A stretch of DNA of 50,773 nucleotides from contig JAUIGU010000028.1 of the NCBI GenBank assembly GCA_030432595.1, forward strand, positions 1-50,773, read 5' to 3'. Below, piece after piece: positions 9,292-18,800 of this stretch (position 1 is its first letter; each line of letters opens with the position of its first letter). Below the pieces are notes generated by a model that was not told the origin of the DNA, did not search any database, and was given only the letters and a program-made list of their open reading frames with translations. The DNA comes from Phycisphaerae bacterium. Lineage in GTDB: Bacteria > Planctomycetota > Phycisphaerae > Phycisphaerales > Phycisphaeraceae. Both the position numbers and the translations under genes were made by a program.

Positions 9292-9321
9292 TTGCATCTT
9301 CCCCGGCTTAGGGCCTATAAT
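9292..9321 (+). promoter_or_regulatory. Sigma-70-type promoter of the DUF3553 transcript
   Basis: TTGCAT (9292-9297) and a consensus TATAAT (9316-9321) are separated by 18 nt. This is the best housekeeping promoter match on the plus strand, in a locally AT-richer stretch. Transcription would begin near 9328. Confidence 0.75.
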
Positions 9322-9327
9322 TCGCAA

Positions 9328-9795
9328 GTCGCAGGAACATCCTGCCGATGACGGACGTACCGGAGGGAGATTTCGGCCGATTGGCCACTCCATCGCTTTA
9401 GAGCAGACCCGAAGGGATTCGGAATCCGAGCCGATGTAGAAGTGGGTATCCGCGGGTCGGGACCCGATCACGACACCAGAGAATGGAACGCCGCCGGCTG
9501 ATCTGTCGCGATGACGCGGCCGGCGCTCTCGGGACGGTTGCCTCCCACGACGGAGGTTTGTGGGTCGATTTTGTTTCTGGAACGGCCGCTCGGCGAGATT
9601 GCCGGGCCACGCCGTGGTCTTGACGCAAGGGGACGATGTCCAAACGGGCGGCCATCAATGCCGCCCCGCCCGCCCGACGAATCGGGCGTTCACGCCTGAA
9701 CGGCGTGTGACCTGAATGCTGAACTGATTCTTCACCCGGTGGCTTCCGCCGTGAGCCGTGCTCGCGTTGGGTTCCACCAAGACAATTCAAACAAC
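9328..9795 (+). other. Long structured leader or separate small RNA upstream of the DUF3553 gene
   Basis: About 470 nt separate the promoter from the next start codon and hold no convincing reading frame. Many hairpins can be drawn: GCAGGA/TCCTGC (9331-9345), GGCCGATTGGCC, CCGAA/TTCGG, CGGGTC/GACCCG, CGCCGGC/GCCGGCG (about 9490-9525), CCTCC/GGAGG, and CACGCC/GGCGTG near 9690. I compared it by eye with RNase P RNA, tmRNA, SRP RNA, 6S RNA and common riboswitch consensus boxes and found no match. It could be a cis-regulatory leader, an independent ncRNA, or an unstructured spacer whose GC content makes chance hairpins easy. Confidence 0.4.
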
Positions 9796-10536
9796 ATGGT
9801 TTCGACAATCAAATTCGAGAAGGGGGATCGCGTCAAGCATCCCAAACGACCGGAGTGGGGCTCGGGGGTGGTGCGGGACACCGCCGCCATCACGCACGAG
9901 GGCAAGGCCGCCCAGCGGTTGACCATCGACTTCGCCGCCAAGGGCCGGGTCGTGATCAACGCCGCCATCGCCCCGCTGGAAAAAGTCGGCAAGTCGGCCG
10001 TGCCCGTGACCGCCGAGAAGAACCACCGCGGTTCGGCGGCGCAGCTCTGGGCGGGGCACCCCGACGGCTCCCAGCACGCCAACGGCACCCGCAACGGCAC
10101 CGCCGACAAGGCCGACCTCTCCCGGGGCCGGACCACCACCGGCGGCAGCGGCGACTCCGGCTGGCTCAACGAACTCGAGGTCGCCGGCGGCAAGAAGCAC
10201 GAGCTCTGGGAGCTGCCCGACCCGCTGACCGACCCCTTCTCCACCCCCGAGCAGCGCCTCCGCGCCACGCTCGACAGCTACAAATACTCCACCGAGCCGC
10301 GGGCCCTCATCGCCTGGGCCATCGTCCAGACCGGGCTCGACGACCCGCTCACCAAGTACACCCGGCCCGAACTCGAGCAGGCCTTCCCCCGCTTCGCCCG
10401 GGACCGCGACGCCCACCTCCGCGCCCAGGTCCGCGACCTGAAACGCAAAAACGACCACGCCACCATCAAGGCCTGCATGAAGGGCGGACTCATCCCCGCC
10501 GCCCAGTCCGCGATCGACCGCGCGATGCGCGCCTGA
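9796..10536 (+). CDS. DUF3553 domain protein
   Basis: 246 residues. The N-terminal ~60 residues (KFEKGDRVKHPKRPEWGSG through LTIDFAAKGRVVINAAIAPL) match the DUF3553 pattern, a small beta-barrel resembling CarD/Tudor-like domains and also found at the end of some UvrD-type helicases. After a low-complexity linker (about 75-125, rich in Gly, Thr and Asn), a helical C-terminal region (EQRLRATLDSYKYSTEP to the end) ends in a basic stretch. ATG 9796 was chosen because the domain begins directly after it; an upstream in-frame GTG at 9739 adds 19 residues. The gene sits alone between a strong promoter and a terminator. A nucleic-acid or RNA-polymerase-associated role is plausible but unproven. Confidence 0.85.
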   Translation: MVSTIKFEKGDRVKHPKRPEWGSGVVRDTAAITHEGKAAQRLTIDFAAKGRVVINAAIAPLEKVGKSAVPVTAEKNHRGSAAQLWAGHPDGSQHANGTRNGTADKADLSRGRTTTGGSGDSGWLNELEVAGGKKHELWELPDPLTDPFSTPEQRLRATLDSYKYSTEPRALIAWAIVQTGLDDPLTKYTRPELEQAFPRFARDRDAHLRAQVRDLKRKNDHATIKACMKGGLIPAAQSAIDRAMRA

Positions 10537-10562
10537 GACCACCCCTGCGTTGCATTGCCCCC

Positions 10563-10600
10563 GAAGCCCACGTTCACTGAACGTGGGCTTCTTCTCTTCT
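10563..10600 (+). terminator. Rho-independent terminator of the DUF3553 gene
   Basis: A 14-bp near-perfect stem, GAAGCCCACGTTCA (10563-10576) and TGAACGTGGGCTTC (10578-10591), is followed by a T/C-rich tail TTCTCTTCT. It begins 27 nt after the stop codon. Confidence 0.85.
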
Positions 10601-11273
10601 CTCGTGCTTTCGTGGAGCGACAACGCCCCTGCTTCACTTGTCAAAGAGCCGGCAGCTCTACAAAGCGGCGGCCGGTGGCCGCCGTCGAGCGCTCGCAAAC
10701 CCACGCGCCCGAGCACGGCCGACACCGTCGGCCGCTTTATATCACCACCTTCACCAAGGCTGAACCTTCGTCCCACGCGGCGGCGGCTCCCACTTCACGC
10801 AGCACCACGCTGATGCACACCTCGCATCAACCCCGGCGAGCCGTCGCGTTCGGATCGGACTCGCTCGGCTCATGTCCCGTCGGGGGTCTTGCGAAGCGTG
10901 GGGTGGCGCTCATTCCTCAACTCTTACGCCTTGCGTGCGAGCATCCACTCGCCGGGCGCACCACCCATTGCCATCCACGCAGCGGACCCCGCGTTTCACC
11001 AAGACACGGCCTCACCGACCTGGAACCCCGCGACAACCTGCGGGCCCCCGCCCCCGGAAGTTCCAGAGAAACAGGGCTTACCGTGGGGCGAAGGTTTGAT
11101 TCTCTGCGCAGCAGATTGAACCGCGGAGGCGCGGAGAGCGCGGAGGTCGTGCAGAGGGCGGTGTTTATGTTCATAGCCGCACTGCAACGCAGTACGCGCC
11201 GAGCGTCAGAAACCTGCGCCGAACCGCGACGCCCATCTGCGGTCGGCAAGTCGATCGCTCGGTGAATGCGGAT
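10601..11273. other. Intergenic stretch without a recognised gene
   Basis: About 670 nt between the DUF3553 terminator and the end of the ankyrin gene. Frames on both strands have Arg/Ser/Pro-rich translations with no family resemblance. The plus strand near 11117-11150 has the purine-rich phrase AACCGCGGAGGCGCGGAG with GAGAGCGCGGAGG, which looks like an interspersed repeat and reads as NRGGAESAE. I see no RNA gene here, though the stretch is long enough to hide one. Confidence 0.4.
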
Positions 11274-12830
11274 TCAATCGGGCAGGCGGGCCAACGCCGC
11301 GCGGAGCACGGCGTCGAGGTCGTCACGCCCGGTAGGAATCCAGGCGACGTGGATGGCCGAGCCAGCGTCGACCAGGCGTTGAACGGTGGCGGCATGGTCT
11401 TGCGGGTGGCCGGTGTCCCAGCCGTGGACCGCACCGTGAATACAGGCACCCAAGGGTGTCCCGCCGTACGCGTTCCGGCGGTCCAGCGGCGGGTGGGGGT
11501 CGGCGGCGAGCAGGCGTTCAACCAGGTCGGCGTAGCCGTGGAAGGCCGCGCGGTCCAGCGGCGTGCTGTCGTCGACCCCGGCCACGTGCGGATCGAAGCC
11601 CAGTTCGAGCATGATGCCGACGGCCTGGGGCCGGTACCACCAGCAGGCGCGGGGCAGCAGTGTGCGGTCGTCGTCGTCGAGATCGCTCAACACTCCGGGG
11701 GATTCGTGAAGGATTTGCTGAACACGTTCGCCCTCCCCGTGCCAGATCGCTTCGAGCAGACGGGTTTTCGCCGGGGCCATGTCGAGGATGAGCCGGGCGA
11801 CATCGTCGTGACCTTTTTTGCACGCGACCTGGTACGGCGTGACGTCATGGCCGAGCACCCAGTTGTAGATGTCGCCCTGCTGCCCGTGAACCCAGGGCGG
11901 ACGGTTGAGGCGGTGGTTAACGCAGTCGGGGTCGTCTTGGATACAGGCGCGGGCCAAGGCCGCGTCGCCGAGTGCGGCGGCCATGAACAAGTCGGGCTTG
12001 GAGCCGTGTTCGAGCAGCCGGCGACATAGCTCGGGGCGGCCGGCGAGGTATCGCGCGGGGGTGGACGTGTGATCGACGTCACGGGCATCGACCTCGGCGC
12101 CGCGGTCCACGAGCAGGTCGATCACCGCGACGCTGCCGGCGACGTGGAGCGGGTGCTGGCCGTCGCCGCCGGGCTCGTTGACACGCGACGGGTTTTCGTC
12201 GAGCAGCCGGCGGAGGTCGTCGAGGCGTCCGTCGCGCGCGGCAATATGCGGCGTGAGCACGACACCGCGCCTGAGGTACGAATCCACCATTTCGGCGTTG
12301 ACGCGGTCGAGGACCGTGAACCCGCCGGGTTTCCAGTCACTCCGGGCGTTGGGGGCGGCGCCGTGTCGGACGAGCAGATCAAACATCGCGAGGTCGTTGC
12401 CGGCTTCGTGGATCGGCAGGCCGCCGAAGTCGAACAGCGGGTCGTTGACGGCGGCGCGGACCTGCTCGTGGGATTCGAGCAGGTCGCGTGTGGTGTTGAT
12501 GTCGCTGCGGCGTACCGCGTCCGCAAAGCGTTGGACGGGGGACTTGGTCAACTCCTCGATTCGCGACTTGAGCCCGGCCCAGGACGAGAAGCCGTAGCCG
12601 CGGGCAATGACGAGCTGCGCGTCGGCGAGCTTTGCGTCGGACGGCTTGGGCGGGCGTGGGTGAAGCGCGTCGCAACGCTCGATCGCGCCGGCCTCCCCGG
12701 CGTGGACGGCGCGGAGCAACTGCTTGGCACGTTTGCGTTGCTGTTCCAAATCCGGGCGCGGCGGCAGCGGCCCCACGAACCGGGCGGCACGGGACGAACG
12801 GCGGACATCAGGCTTGGGCTTATCGGACAC
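11274..12830 (-). CDS. Ankyrin-repeat protein
   Basis: 518 residues, probably cytoplasmic because no signal peptide or membrane segment is seen. A basic N-terminal part (about 1-95) includes ARGYGFSSWAGLKSRIEEL, a helix-rich motif often found before ankyrin arrays. About ten degenerate ankyrin units follow, for example LPIHEAGNDLAMFDLLVRHG, QHPLHVAGSVAVIDLLVDRG and STPLDRAAFHGYADLVERLL. Start GTG 12830 lies 7 nt after a perfect AAGGAGGT, which decides the start. Ankyrin arrays bind other proteins; no partner is indicated by the neighbours. It is transcribed divergently from sthA. Confidence 0.9.
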   Translation of the reverse strand: MSDKPKPDVRRSSRAARFVGPLPPRPDLEQQRKRAKQLLRAVHAGEAGAIERCDALHPRPPKPSDAKLADAQLVIARGYGFSSWAGLKSRIEELTKSPVQRFADAVRRSDINTTRDLLESHEQVRAAVNDPLFDFGGLPIHEAGNDLAMFDLLVRHGAAPNARSDWKPGGFTVLDRVNAEMVDSYLRRGVVLTPHIAARDGRLDDLRRLLDENPSRVNEPGGDGQHPLHVAGSVAVIDLLVDRGAEVDARDVDHTSTPARYLAGRPELCRRLLEHGSKPDLFMAAALGDAALARACIQDDPDCVNHRLNRPPWVHGQQGDIYNWVLGHDVTPYQVACKKGHDDVARLILDMAPAKTRLLEAIWHGEGERVQQILHESPGVLSDLDDDDRTLLPRACWWYRPQAVGIMLELGFDPHVAGVDDSTPLDRAAFHGYADLVERLLAADPHPPLDRRNAYGGTPLGACIHGAVHGWDTGHPQDHAATVQRLVDAGSAIHVAWIPTGRDDLDAVLRAALARLPD

Positions 12831-13181
12831 GACGGACCTCCTTCAGGGGTGAGCCGGTGTTCGCGGGGCCGGCGAAGGGGTCGTCGAGACACGGGTTGTG
12901 GAGGCGAGAACAGGCGGGCGAAGCCCTTTCCGCGAACGGGATGCACCCTGGGTGCGGAGAACAGGCTACCGGCAGCGTGCCCGAGCCGCAAGGTTTTTCG
13001 GGCGTTTCGGGCCTTGCGCGGGCACGGGGTTATCATCCGTTACCGGCCTGCCCGCCTAACCTCCAATTCACGGCCCTCCGATACAACCACTGGGGACTCA
13101 CCCGCGTCGGGTTTGGCTGCGCGGCTCGATCTCGACGCCGCCGTCACGCCGACCCCACGCCCACCGATCCAGGGAACCGCC
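12831..13181. other. Divergent intergenic region between the ankyrin gene and sthA
   Basis: 351 nt that must contain promoters for both directions. The ribosome site of the ankyrin gene is at its left end (minus strand AAGGAGGT). The stretch GGGGTTATCATCCGTTACC near 13027-13045 is locally AT-richer and could hold a plus-strand -10, but no convincing -35 pairs with it. No gene is seen. Confidence 0.35.
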
Positions 13182-14768
13182 ATGAAGCACTACGACCTCG
13201 TCGTCATCGGGACCGGCCCGTCGGGCCAGAAGGCCGCCATCCAGGGCGCCAAGCTCGGCAAGAAGGTCGCCATCATCGAGAAGAGCAACGTGCTCGGCGG
13301 TGCGCAGATCAACACGGGCACCATCCCTTCGAAATCGCTCCGCGAAGCGGCGCTGCACCTCACCGGCGCGAACCAGCGCGGCCTGCTCGGCGACGCCTAC
13401 CGCGTCAAGAAGAACATCACCATCGGCGACCTGATCGGCATCTCGTCGCAGGTCATCCGCCACGAGTGGGAAGTCATCCGCGACCAGTTCGACCGCAACG
13501 GCGTCGATCTGATCTGGGGCACCGCGCACTTCGAGGGACCGAACCTGGTGATGATCCAGCGCGAGGACGAGTCGGAGATGATCACCGCCGAGAAGTTCAT
13601 GATCGGCGTGGGCACCCGGCCGGCGCGGCCGAAGAGCGTGCCCTTCGAGCCCGACCGCATCATGACGTCCGACGAGGTGCTCACGCTCAACAAGCTGCCC
13701 AAGTCGATGATCGTCGTCGGCGGCGGCGTGATCGGCACGGAGTACGCGTGCATCATGGCGACGCTGGGTGTGCGCGTCACGCTCGTCGAGGGCCGGCACC
13801 AGGTGCTGGGGTTCCTCGACTCTGAGATTGCCGGCGCGTTCATGTACTTCATGCGGCAGGAAGGCATCACGCTGCGTCTGGGCGAGAAGGTCGAGACGAT
13901 CGAGACGGTCGAGGTCTCCAACGGCACGACGCACAAGCTGGTCCAGGCGCAGCTCGAGTCGGGCAAGACGCTCAAGGCCGAGACCTTGCTGTACGCCGTC
14001 GGCCGGCAGGGCGTCTGCGGCGTGCTGGGGCTAGAGAACGTCGGCATCACCTACGACGACCGCGAACGCCTCAAGGTCAACGAGCACTACCAGTGCATGC
14101 GGAAGGTCGAGGCACCGGCCGAGGTGCCCGTGCTGCCCGACGGCACGGTGGACGACGGCGGCAGGGGCAAAGGCCGCAAGAAAAAGACCGCCGCGAAGGG
14201 CAAGACCGCCAAAGGGTCCGAAACGTTCGCCCCGCAGACCGACGGCAACGGCAAACCTGAAGAACTCTGGGAGCCAGTCGAGCACGTGTATGCCGCGGGT
14301 GACGTGATCGGGTTCCCCGCGCTGGCGAGCACGTCGATGGAGCAGGGCCGCCGCGCGGTGTGCCACGCGTTCGACGTGCCGGTGGGCAACTACAACACGG
14401 ACCTTTTCCCTTACGGCATCTACGCCGTCCCGGAGATCTCGATGGTCGGCAAGACCGAAGAGCAACTCACGCAGGAAGGCATCCCGTACGAGGCGGGCAT
14501 CGCGCGGTACGAAGAGATCGCCCGCGGCCAGATCCTCGGCGACCGCACCGGCATGCTCAAGATGCTCATCCACCAGGACACGCACAAGATCCTGGGCGTG
14601 CACTGCATGGGTACCGGCGCGACCGAGCTGGTCCACATCGGCCAGTGCGTGATGGGCCTCGACGGCGACGCCGAGTACTTCATCAACAACGTGTTCAACT
14701 TCCCGACGTTGGCCGAGGCGTACAAGGTGGCGGCGTACAACGGGCTCAACAAGCTCGCGCACGTGTGA
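13182..14768 (+). CDS. sthA: Soluble NAD(P)+ transhydrogenase, with Lys-rich insertion
   Basis: Flavoprotein that moves hydride between NADPH and NAD+ in the cytosol, from the pyridine nucleotide disulfide oxidoreductase family. FAD-binding GTGPSGQKAA lies at 10-19. NTGTIPSKSLREAA replaces the redox-active Cys pair of lipoamide dehydrogenases, as in known SthA. The NAD(P) fold has VVGGGVIGTEYA, the second FAD motif is VYAAGDVIGFPALAS, and the C-terminus is the usual dimerisation domain. The protein has 528 residues against about 465 in E. coli; the excess is an insert at about 306-368, containing GRGKGRKKKTAAKGKTAKG, just before VYAAGDV. ATG 13182 matches the family N-terminus; the longer upstream frame is not coding. 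The 3' end overlaps the convergent gene by 23 bp. Confidence 0.95.
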   Translation: MKHYDLVVIGTGPSGQKAAIQGAKLGKKVAIIEKSNVLGGAQINTGTIPSKSLREAALHLTGANQRGLLGDAYRVKKNITIGDLIGISSQVIRHEWEVIRDQFDRNGVDLIWGTAHFEGPNLVMIQREDESEMITAEKFMIGVGTRPARPKSVPFEPDRIMTSDEVLTLNKLPKSMIVVGGGVIGTEYACIMATLGVRVTLVEGRHQVLGFLDSEIAGAFMYFMRQEGITLRLGEKVETIETVEVSNGTTHKLVQAQLESGKTLKAETLLYAVGRQGVCGVLGLENVGITYDDRERLKVNEHYQCMRKVEAPAEVPVLPDGTVDDGGRGKGRKKKTAAKGKTAKGSETFAPQTDGNGKPEELWEPVEHVYAAGDVIGFPALASTSMEQGRRAVCHAFDVPVGNYNTDLFPYGIYAVPEISMVGKTEEQLTQEGIPYEAGIARYEEIARGQILGDRTGMLKMLIHQDTHKILGVHCMGTGATELVHIGQCVMGLDGDAEYFINNVFNFPTLAEAYKVAAYNGLNKLAHV

Positions 14769-15423
14769 GGCGGCCACTGGCCGCGAGTATCACAATGCCC
14801 AGCAAGCCCGCCGCCGGTTCGGGCACGATGCGGCCGTTGACGACATCGAACGTCTCGATCTGATCCGTACCCCCGACGGTGCTTGGATCGTCATCCGTCA
14901 GGACGTAGAGGGCGAACGTGCCTTGCGCATCTTCGCTTAAGGTGATTCGGGACAGGAGAAAGTCGGTCTGGTCGAAGAGGTTCCGGAAGGCGGCTGTGTC
15001 GAACGTGATGTTGAGGCGTTCGGTGTCGAACTGGATCGCAGGCTCGGCCCCGAGGTTGACCGCCCCACCGATCAAGCTGATGTCGTCTAGAGACGTCTCG
15101 GCGGTCGGGCCGCCCTGAGCCAGGAACGTGTCAAAGGCCAGGGACGGCTGAAAACCGATCGCCCCCTGCGTCGGCGGCCGGATGACGTCACCCCCGAAGA
15201 GTGTGTCTTGGAAGATAGAGCCGGACTGCAATTCGAGCAGGATGGCCGCACCGCCAAATCGGCCAGAAAAATCAATCGACACATCGTTGGTGACGAAGCC
15301 GTTCAGCGGCGGACCGCCGGCGGTGTTATCGACTTGGCGGACGTCAAAGTCGGTCACCAACGCCAAGGCGTGGTGCGCCAACAAAAAGCTTAACAACACG
15401 GCCGCGGAAATCACCCGGATCAT
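14746..15423 (-). CDS. Secreted PEP-CTERM protein, paralogue of the one at 24023
   Basis: 225 residues. A signal peptide (VISAAVLLSFLLAHHALA) is followed by a beta-rich domain and the C-terminal sorting tail: VPEPA, a short hydrophobic segment (GLLGIVILAAS) and basic residues. PEP-CTERM proteins are processed by an exosortase, none of which is in this window. The mature region aligns with the second PEP-CTERM protein: an FDxxxVxNxAGG start, IDF then LLIELxxGS, FDTFLAQGG against FATYLTMNA, GAVNLG, and FLLSRITLSEDAQGTF against FLISRVTLSDDAQGTF. GGAGG lies 7 nt before ATG 15423. The gene starts 34 nt after the DUF3817 stop and also has its own promoter. Its end overlaps sthA convergently. Confidence 0.88.
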   Translation of the reverse strand: MIRVISAAVLLSFLLAHHALALVTDFDVRQVDNTAGGPPLNGFVTNDVSIDFSGRFGGAAILLELQSGSIFQDTLFGGDVIRPPTQGAIGFQPSLAFDTFLAQGGPTAETSLDDISLIGGAVNLGAEPAIQFDTERLNITFDTAAFRNLFDQTDFLLSRITLSEDAQGTFALYVLTDDDPSTVGGTDQIETFDVVNGRIVPEPAAGLLGIVILAASGRLTRARAC

Positions 15424-15457
15424 CTTTCGCCTCCAAAAAACTTCAACACTTGGTTGT

Positions 15458-15814
15458 TCAGTCTTTGCAGTTCTCGATTATAGACCCGCGACCCATCGCC
15501 TCAAAGCGGTTCTTCGTGTCGGTGCGGCGCAGCCTGGAATCGACGACAAACGGTCCGAACGGCAACACCGCTGCGATGAATACGAGGATCGCGAGCGACC
15601 ACGTCAGGTCGGCGGCGACCTTCGCGATCAGCAGGCACACGCAGAACACCATGAACAACACGCCGTGCGCCCATCCGACGACCATGACCGGTTCGGGGAT
15701 GCCGGCGAGGTGTTTCAGCGGCACCGCAATGCCCAGCAGCAGCAGGTACGAGACGCCCTCGGCCATGCCGACCAGGCGCAGGCGGCGGACGGGATCGGTC
15801 AGCCAGACGGACAT
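15458..15814 (-). CDS. DUF3817 family small membrane protein
   Basis: 118 residues with three predicted membrane segments and the pattern RLVGMAEGVSYLLLLGIAVPLKH ... GWAHGVLFMVF, split here as GMAEGVSYLLLL and GWAHGVLFMVF, which is characteristic of DUF3817 (YdzA-like) integral membrane proteins of unknown role. ATG 15814 is the first methionine that leaves a normal N-terminus; GTG 15823 is an alternative. It begins 26 nt after the stop of the large DUF748 gene and is probably co-transcribed with it. Confidence 0.85.
   Translation of the reverse strand: MSVWLTDPVRRLRLVGMAEGVSYLLLLGIAVPLKHLAGIPEPVMVVGWAHGVLFMVFCVCLLIAKVAADLTWSLAILVFIAAVLPFGPFVVDSRLRRTDTKNRFEAMGRGSIIENCKD
15477..15504 (-). promoter_or_regulatory. 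Promoter for the PEP-CTERM gene at 14746
   Basis: On the minus strand, TTGAGG (15504-15499) and a consensus TATAAT (15482-15477) are separated by 16 nt. It lies inside the 3' end of the DUF3817 gene, giving a leader of about 45 nt, so the PEP-CTERM gene can be expressed apart from its upstream neighbours. Confidence 0.6.
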
Positions 15815-15840
15815 GCCGGGCACGATAGCGTCTAGCCCGG

Positions 15841-18800
15841 TCAGGATGCGCCGAGCTCGAACGTAACGCGCGGCGACTCGGGGGCGCCGGCGTCGGGATC
15901 TGCGGTTGAAGGTTCAATAAGCCCAACACGGTCGGGCGCCAGGCCGAGTTCGTTGACGAGGTGATTGCGTACAGCGTCGAGCCGTGCCTTGAGCAAGTTC
16001 GCGGCAGCGTTGGGCGTGACATCGAACCCGGACAACACTTCGGCCTCGGCGGCGGCGAAGTCGAACGACCCACCCGTTTTGGCATTGACCGAGCCCGGCG
16101 GGTCTTGAGCCGCCGGCGTCTCATCGCTCGTGCGCGGATCGTCTGAGGCATCGGTGCCGTCGGTGCTCAGACCGAGCGGGTCGTCGCCCAGCAGCGGCTC
16201 GTCGTTGAGGGTTTCCGTTGGCCCGTGGCGGGTGGCGCGTCCGCCGCGGATGCGTCGGCGGGGTTGACGCTGGCGCTCCTGCGCCTCGGCTTCCGTGACG
16301 ACATCGCCGGCGTCGGGGTCGAGCACGGGTACGCCGTCCACCCCACCTCCCGATGCATCGTCGGCGTCGGACCCGGCACCGAACGCGAGCCGGATCGCGT
16401 CGCGGTACTGCGCGGCGGTGACGTTGATCTGCGTGGGGTCCGCGCGGCGGGGGTCGGCGGCGGGCAGCGTCGCGGCGGTCTTCTCGCGCAGGCGTTGAAG
16501 GAAGACCGCCTTGCGCAGCGCGTTCTCGTCCGCCGCCCCGACGGGCGACGCGGCCAGCGCGAGGCTCAACGCGGGCCGTTGCGCCAGCGCTTCGTGCAGC
16601 TGCTTAAGCTTGTGCGTGGCTTCGATGGAGAGCGCCGCGTCGCCGGGCGCGAAGGCAACGAAGGAGAAGTCCGCGTCCTGATCGTCTTCGCCGCCGAGTG
16701 CGCCGGCGAGCATTTTGAAGGGCGAGGCGACGATGCCGGTGACCAGGTTCGTCAGCGCGTGAACGACCAGCCCGCCGACCGACACCGAGGGGTCGGTCAG
16801 GTCGCCCTTGATCGGGATGGCGGGCGGGTTGATGGTGCCGTCGGGCCCCTTGAGGATCGCGACCGCCAAGCCGACGGGGAGTTTGACCGCGTCGGGGCTG
16901 TCGACTTTTTCGCCGAAGTTGAAGTCCTCGATCTTCACGGGCACGAGCGCGTCGAGCTGTTTGCCGGCGAGCTTGACGGTGATGGCTTGGTCCGTGGCGA
17001 GCGTGCCGGTGGCGATGCGGCGGCCGACGAACTTGCCGCTGTACCCGGAGAACGCCGCCAGCGAGAGCGCATCGACGAACCGGGCTTCGAGGTTGACGGT
17101 GGCGTTCATCGGGTCGGCCAGGTCGGGCAGGATCGTGCCGTCCGCCGTGACCAGCGCACCGTTGGGTTTGGCCGCGAACGAGAACGCCGCCGGCTCGGAC
17201 GACGCCGTGTCGAGCGCCGTGAGTTTCAACGACATCTCGGAAAGTATTAGAGTGGCGTTCGGATCGACGTCCGTCAGGCTGACATCGACACCACCCGCCG
17301 TCACTTCGAGCTCTCCCACGGCCAGGTTCGGCGGCTGATTGACCTCTACCGGCAGCGACACGTCCAGCGACGACCCGTGAACGTTCACGCTCCCGCCGCG
17401 CAGTTCGACCATCGGCACCGCCTGGGCGAGGTACGGCACCGCCGGCGACACCTCCAGACCATCGACCGCGAACGTTTCGGCGCGCAGCCGTGACGCCAGC
17501 GGCTCGGCGCGACCGTTGGCGCTCATCGTTCCGCCGGACGCCAGCGCCGCGCCGGCCTCGAACGGCACGGCGAACCCCTCGTCGCTGCGGATCGGCCCGG
17601 CGGTCAGCGTCGCGTCCTGCACCACGATCTCGGCGGCCGGCGACACGGCCTCGTCACGCCACGACGCGCCGGAATCCTCGACCGCGACGGCCACAACCTC
17701 CAGCTTCCACGGCTGCAACGCGTCGTGCGACAACGCGATCGCGCTGCGCACCGCTTCGTCCAGCGGGCGCGGCAGGCCCTCGGCCGGGTCGAACGGCTCG
17801 GCGTCCGCGGCCGCCCCATCCGAGCTTTCGGCGCTCGCCGGCGCGTTTGCGGGCGTCGGCGGGGCCAGCAAACCTTCGAGGGCCTCGACCACCGGCAGCG
17901 TGCCGTCCGCCTCCCGCTTGACCGCGACCGCGGGCGAGACCGCGCCGACACGCCCGACCACGACGCTCCGCGCAACCGCGTCGGCGTTCACATCCACCAC
18001 TTCCAGGCGCTGCGCCGACAGCAGCGGCCGGTCTTCCAGCGTGACTTTCAAACCGTCCAGTGCCGCGGTCTCGACATGGACCTTGGCCACGCGCGGCGAT
18101 GCGGCCGGGGCCAACTCGTACGTCAACGCCAACGTCGCCCGCCCCTCGTCGACGCGCACCGGCACCGTCTGACGGATGTACGGGTGGTACAACGATAAAT
18201 CGAACTGATCGACTTCGACCCGCCCGGTCGCCGTCAACGGGTTCAGGTAGACCTGCCCCTCCCAGGTGATCTGCTCGGCCGCCTCGGTCTGGGCCGAGAA
18301 ACGGTGCGTGTTGGCGTGCAGCGGCTGCGAGTCGAACGCGCCGATGGTGAAGGTCAGCGGCTCGGCCTTGCGGTCCGGCGAGTCGGGCACCATCCGGTCA
18401 CGGAAAGACACCAGGCCGTCCCGCACCACGACGCCCTCGCCGCGCACGCGCGGCAGCGTCCACGGCTCGGCCGCTTCTGTTTCGCTGGGCTTGAGCACGT
18501 CCGCGAGGTTGAGCGTGCCGTCCTCGCGCAGCACGGCGTGGGCGAACGGCCCGTCGAGTTCGACCGTCCGCAGCACGAAGCCCTCGCGAAACCCCGACGA
18601 CGCTTGCAGGTTGCCGTGGAACCGCGCGAAGCCCAGCAGCGCTTCGCCGGCTTCGTCCTCGACCGCGGCGTCCTCGACGGTCAACGCGAGCGTGAAGGGG
18701 TTGAGCTTGATCTGACCGACGCGCAGCGTGCCGTTGATCTGTTCGCCGAGCATCGGCACCACCCACCGCTGCGCGACCCAGGGCACCACGAAGAAGCCCA

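Noticed and set aside
9398-9808. 136-codon minus-strand frame across the DUF3553 leader
   Set aside because: No ribosome site or family pattern, and it runs against a strong plus-strand promoter and into the DUF3553 start.
10840-11110. Possible RNase P RNA on the minus strand (GGAACTTCCGGGGGC resembles the P4 sequence)
   Set aside because: The conserved GGAAAGTCC core and the other RNase P consensus blocks are missing, and the arms do not fold into the expected core.
10555-11265. 236-codon plus-strand frame after the DUF3553 gene
   Set aside because: It starts inside the terminator, is Arg/Ser/Pro-rich and contains the interspersed repeat phrase read as NRGGAESAE.
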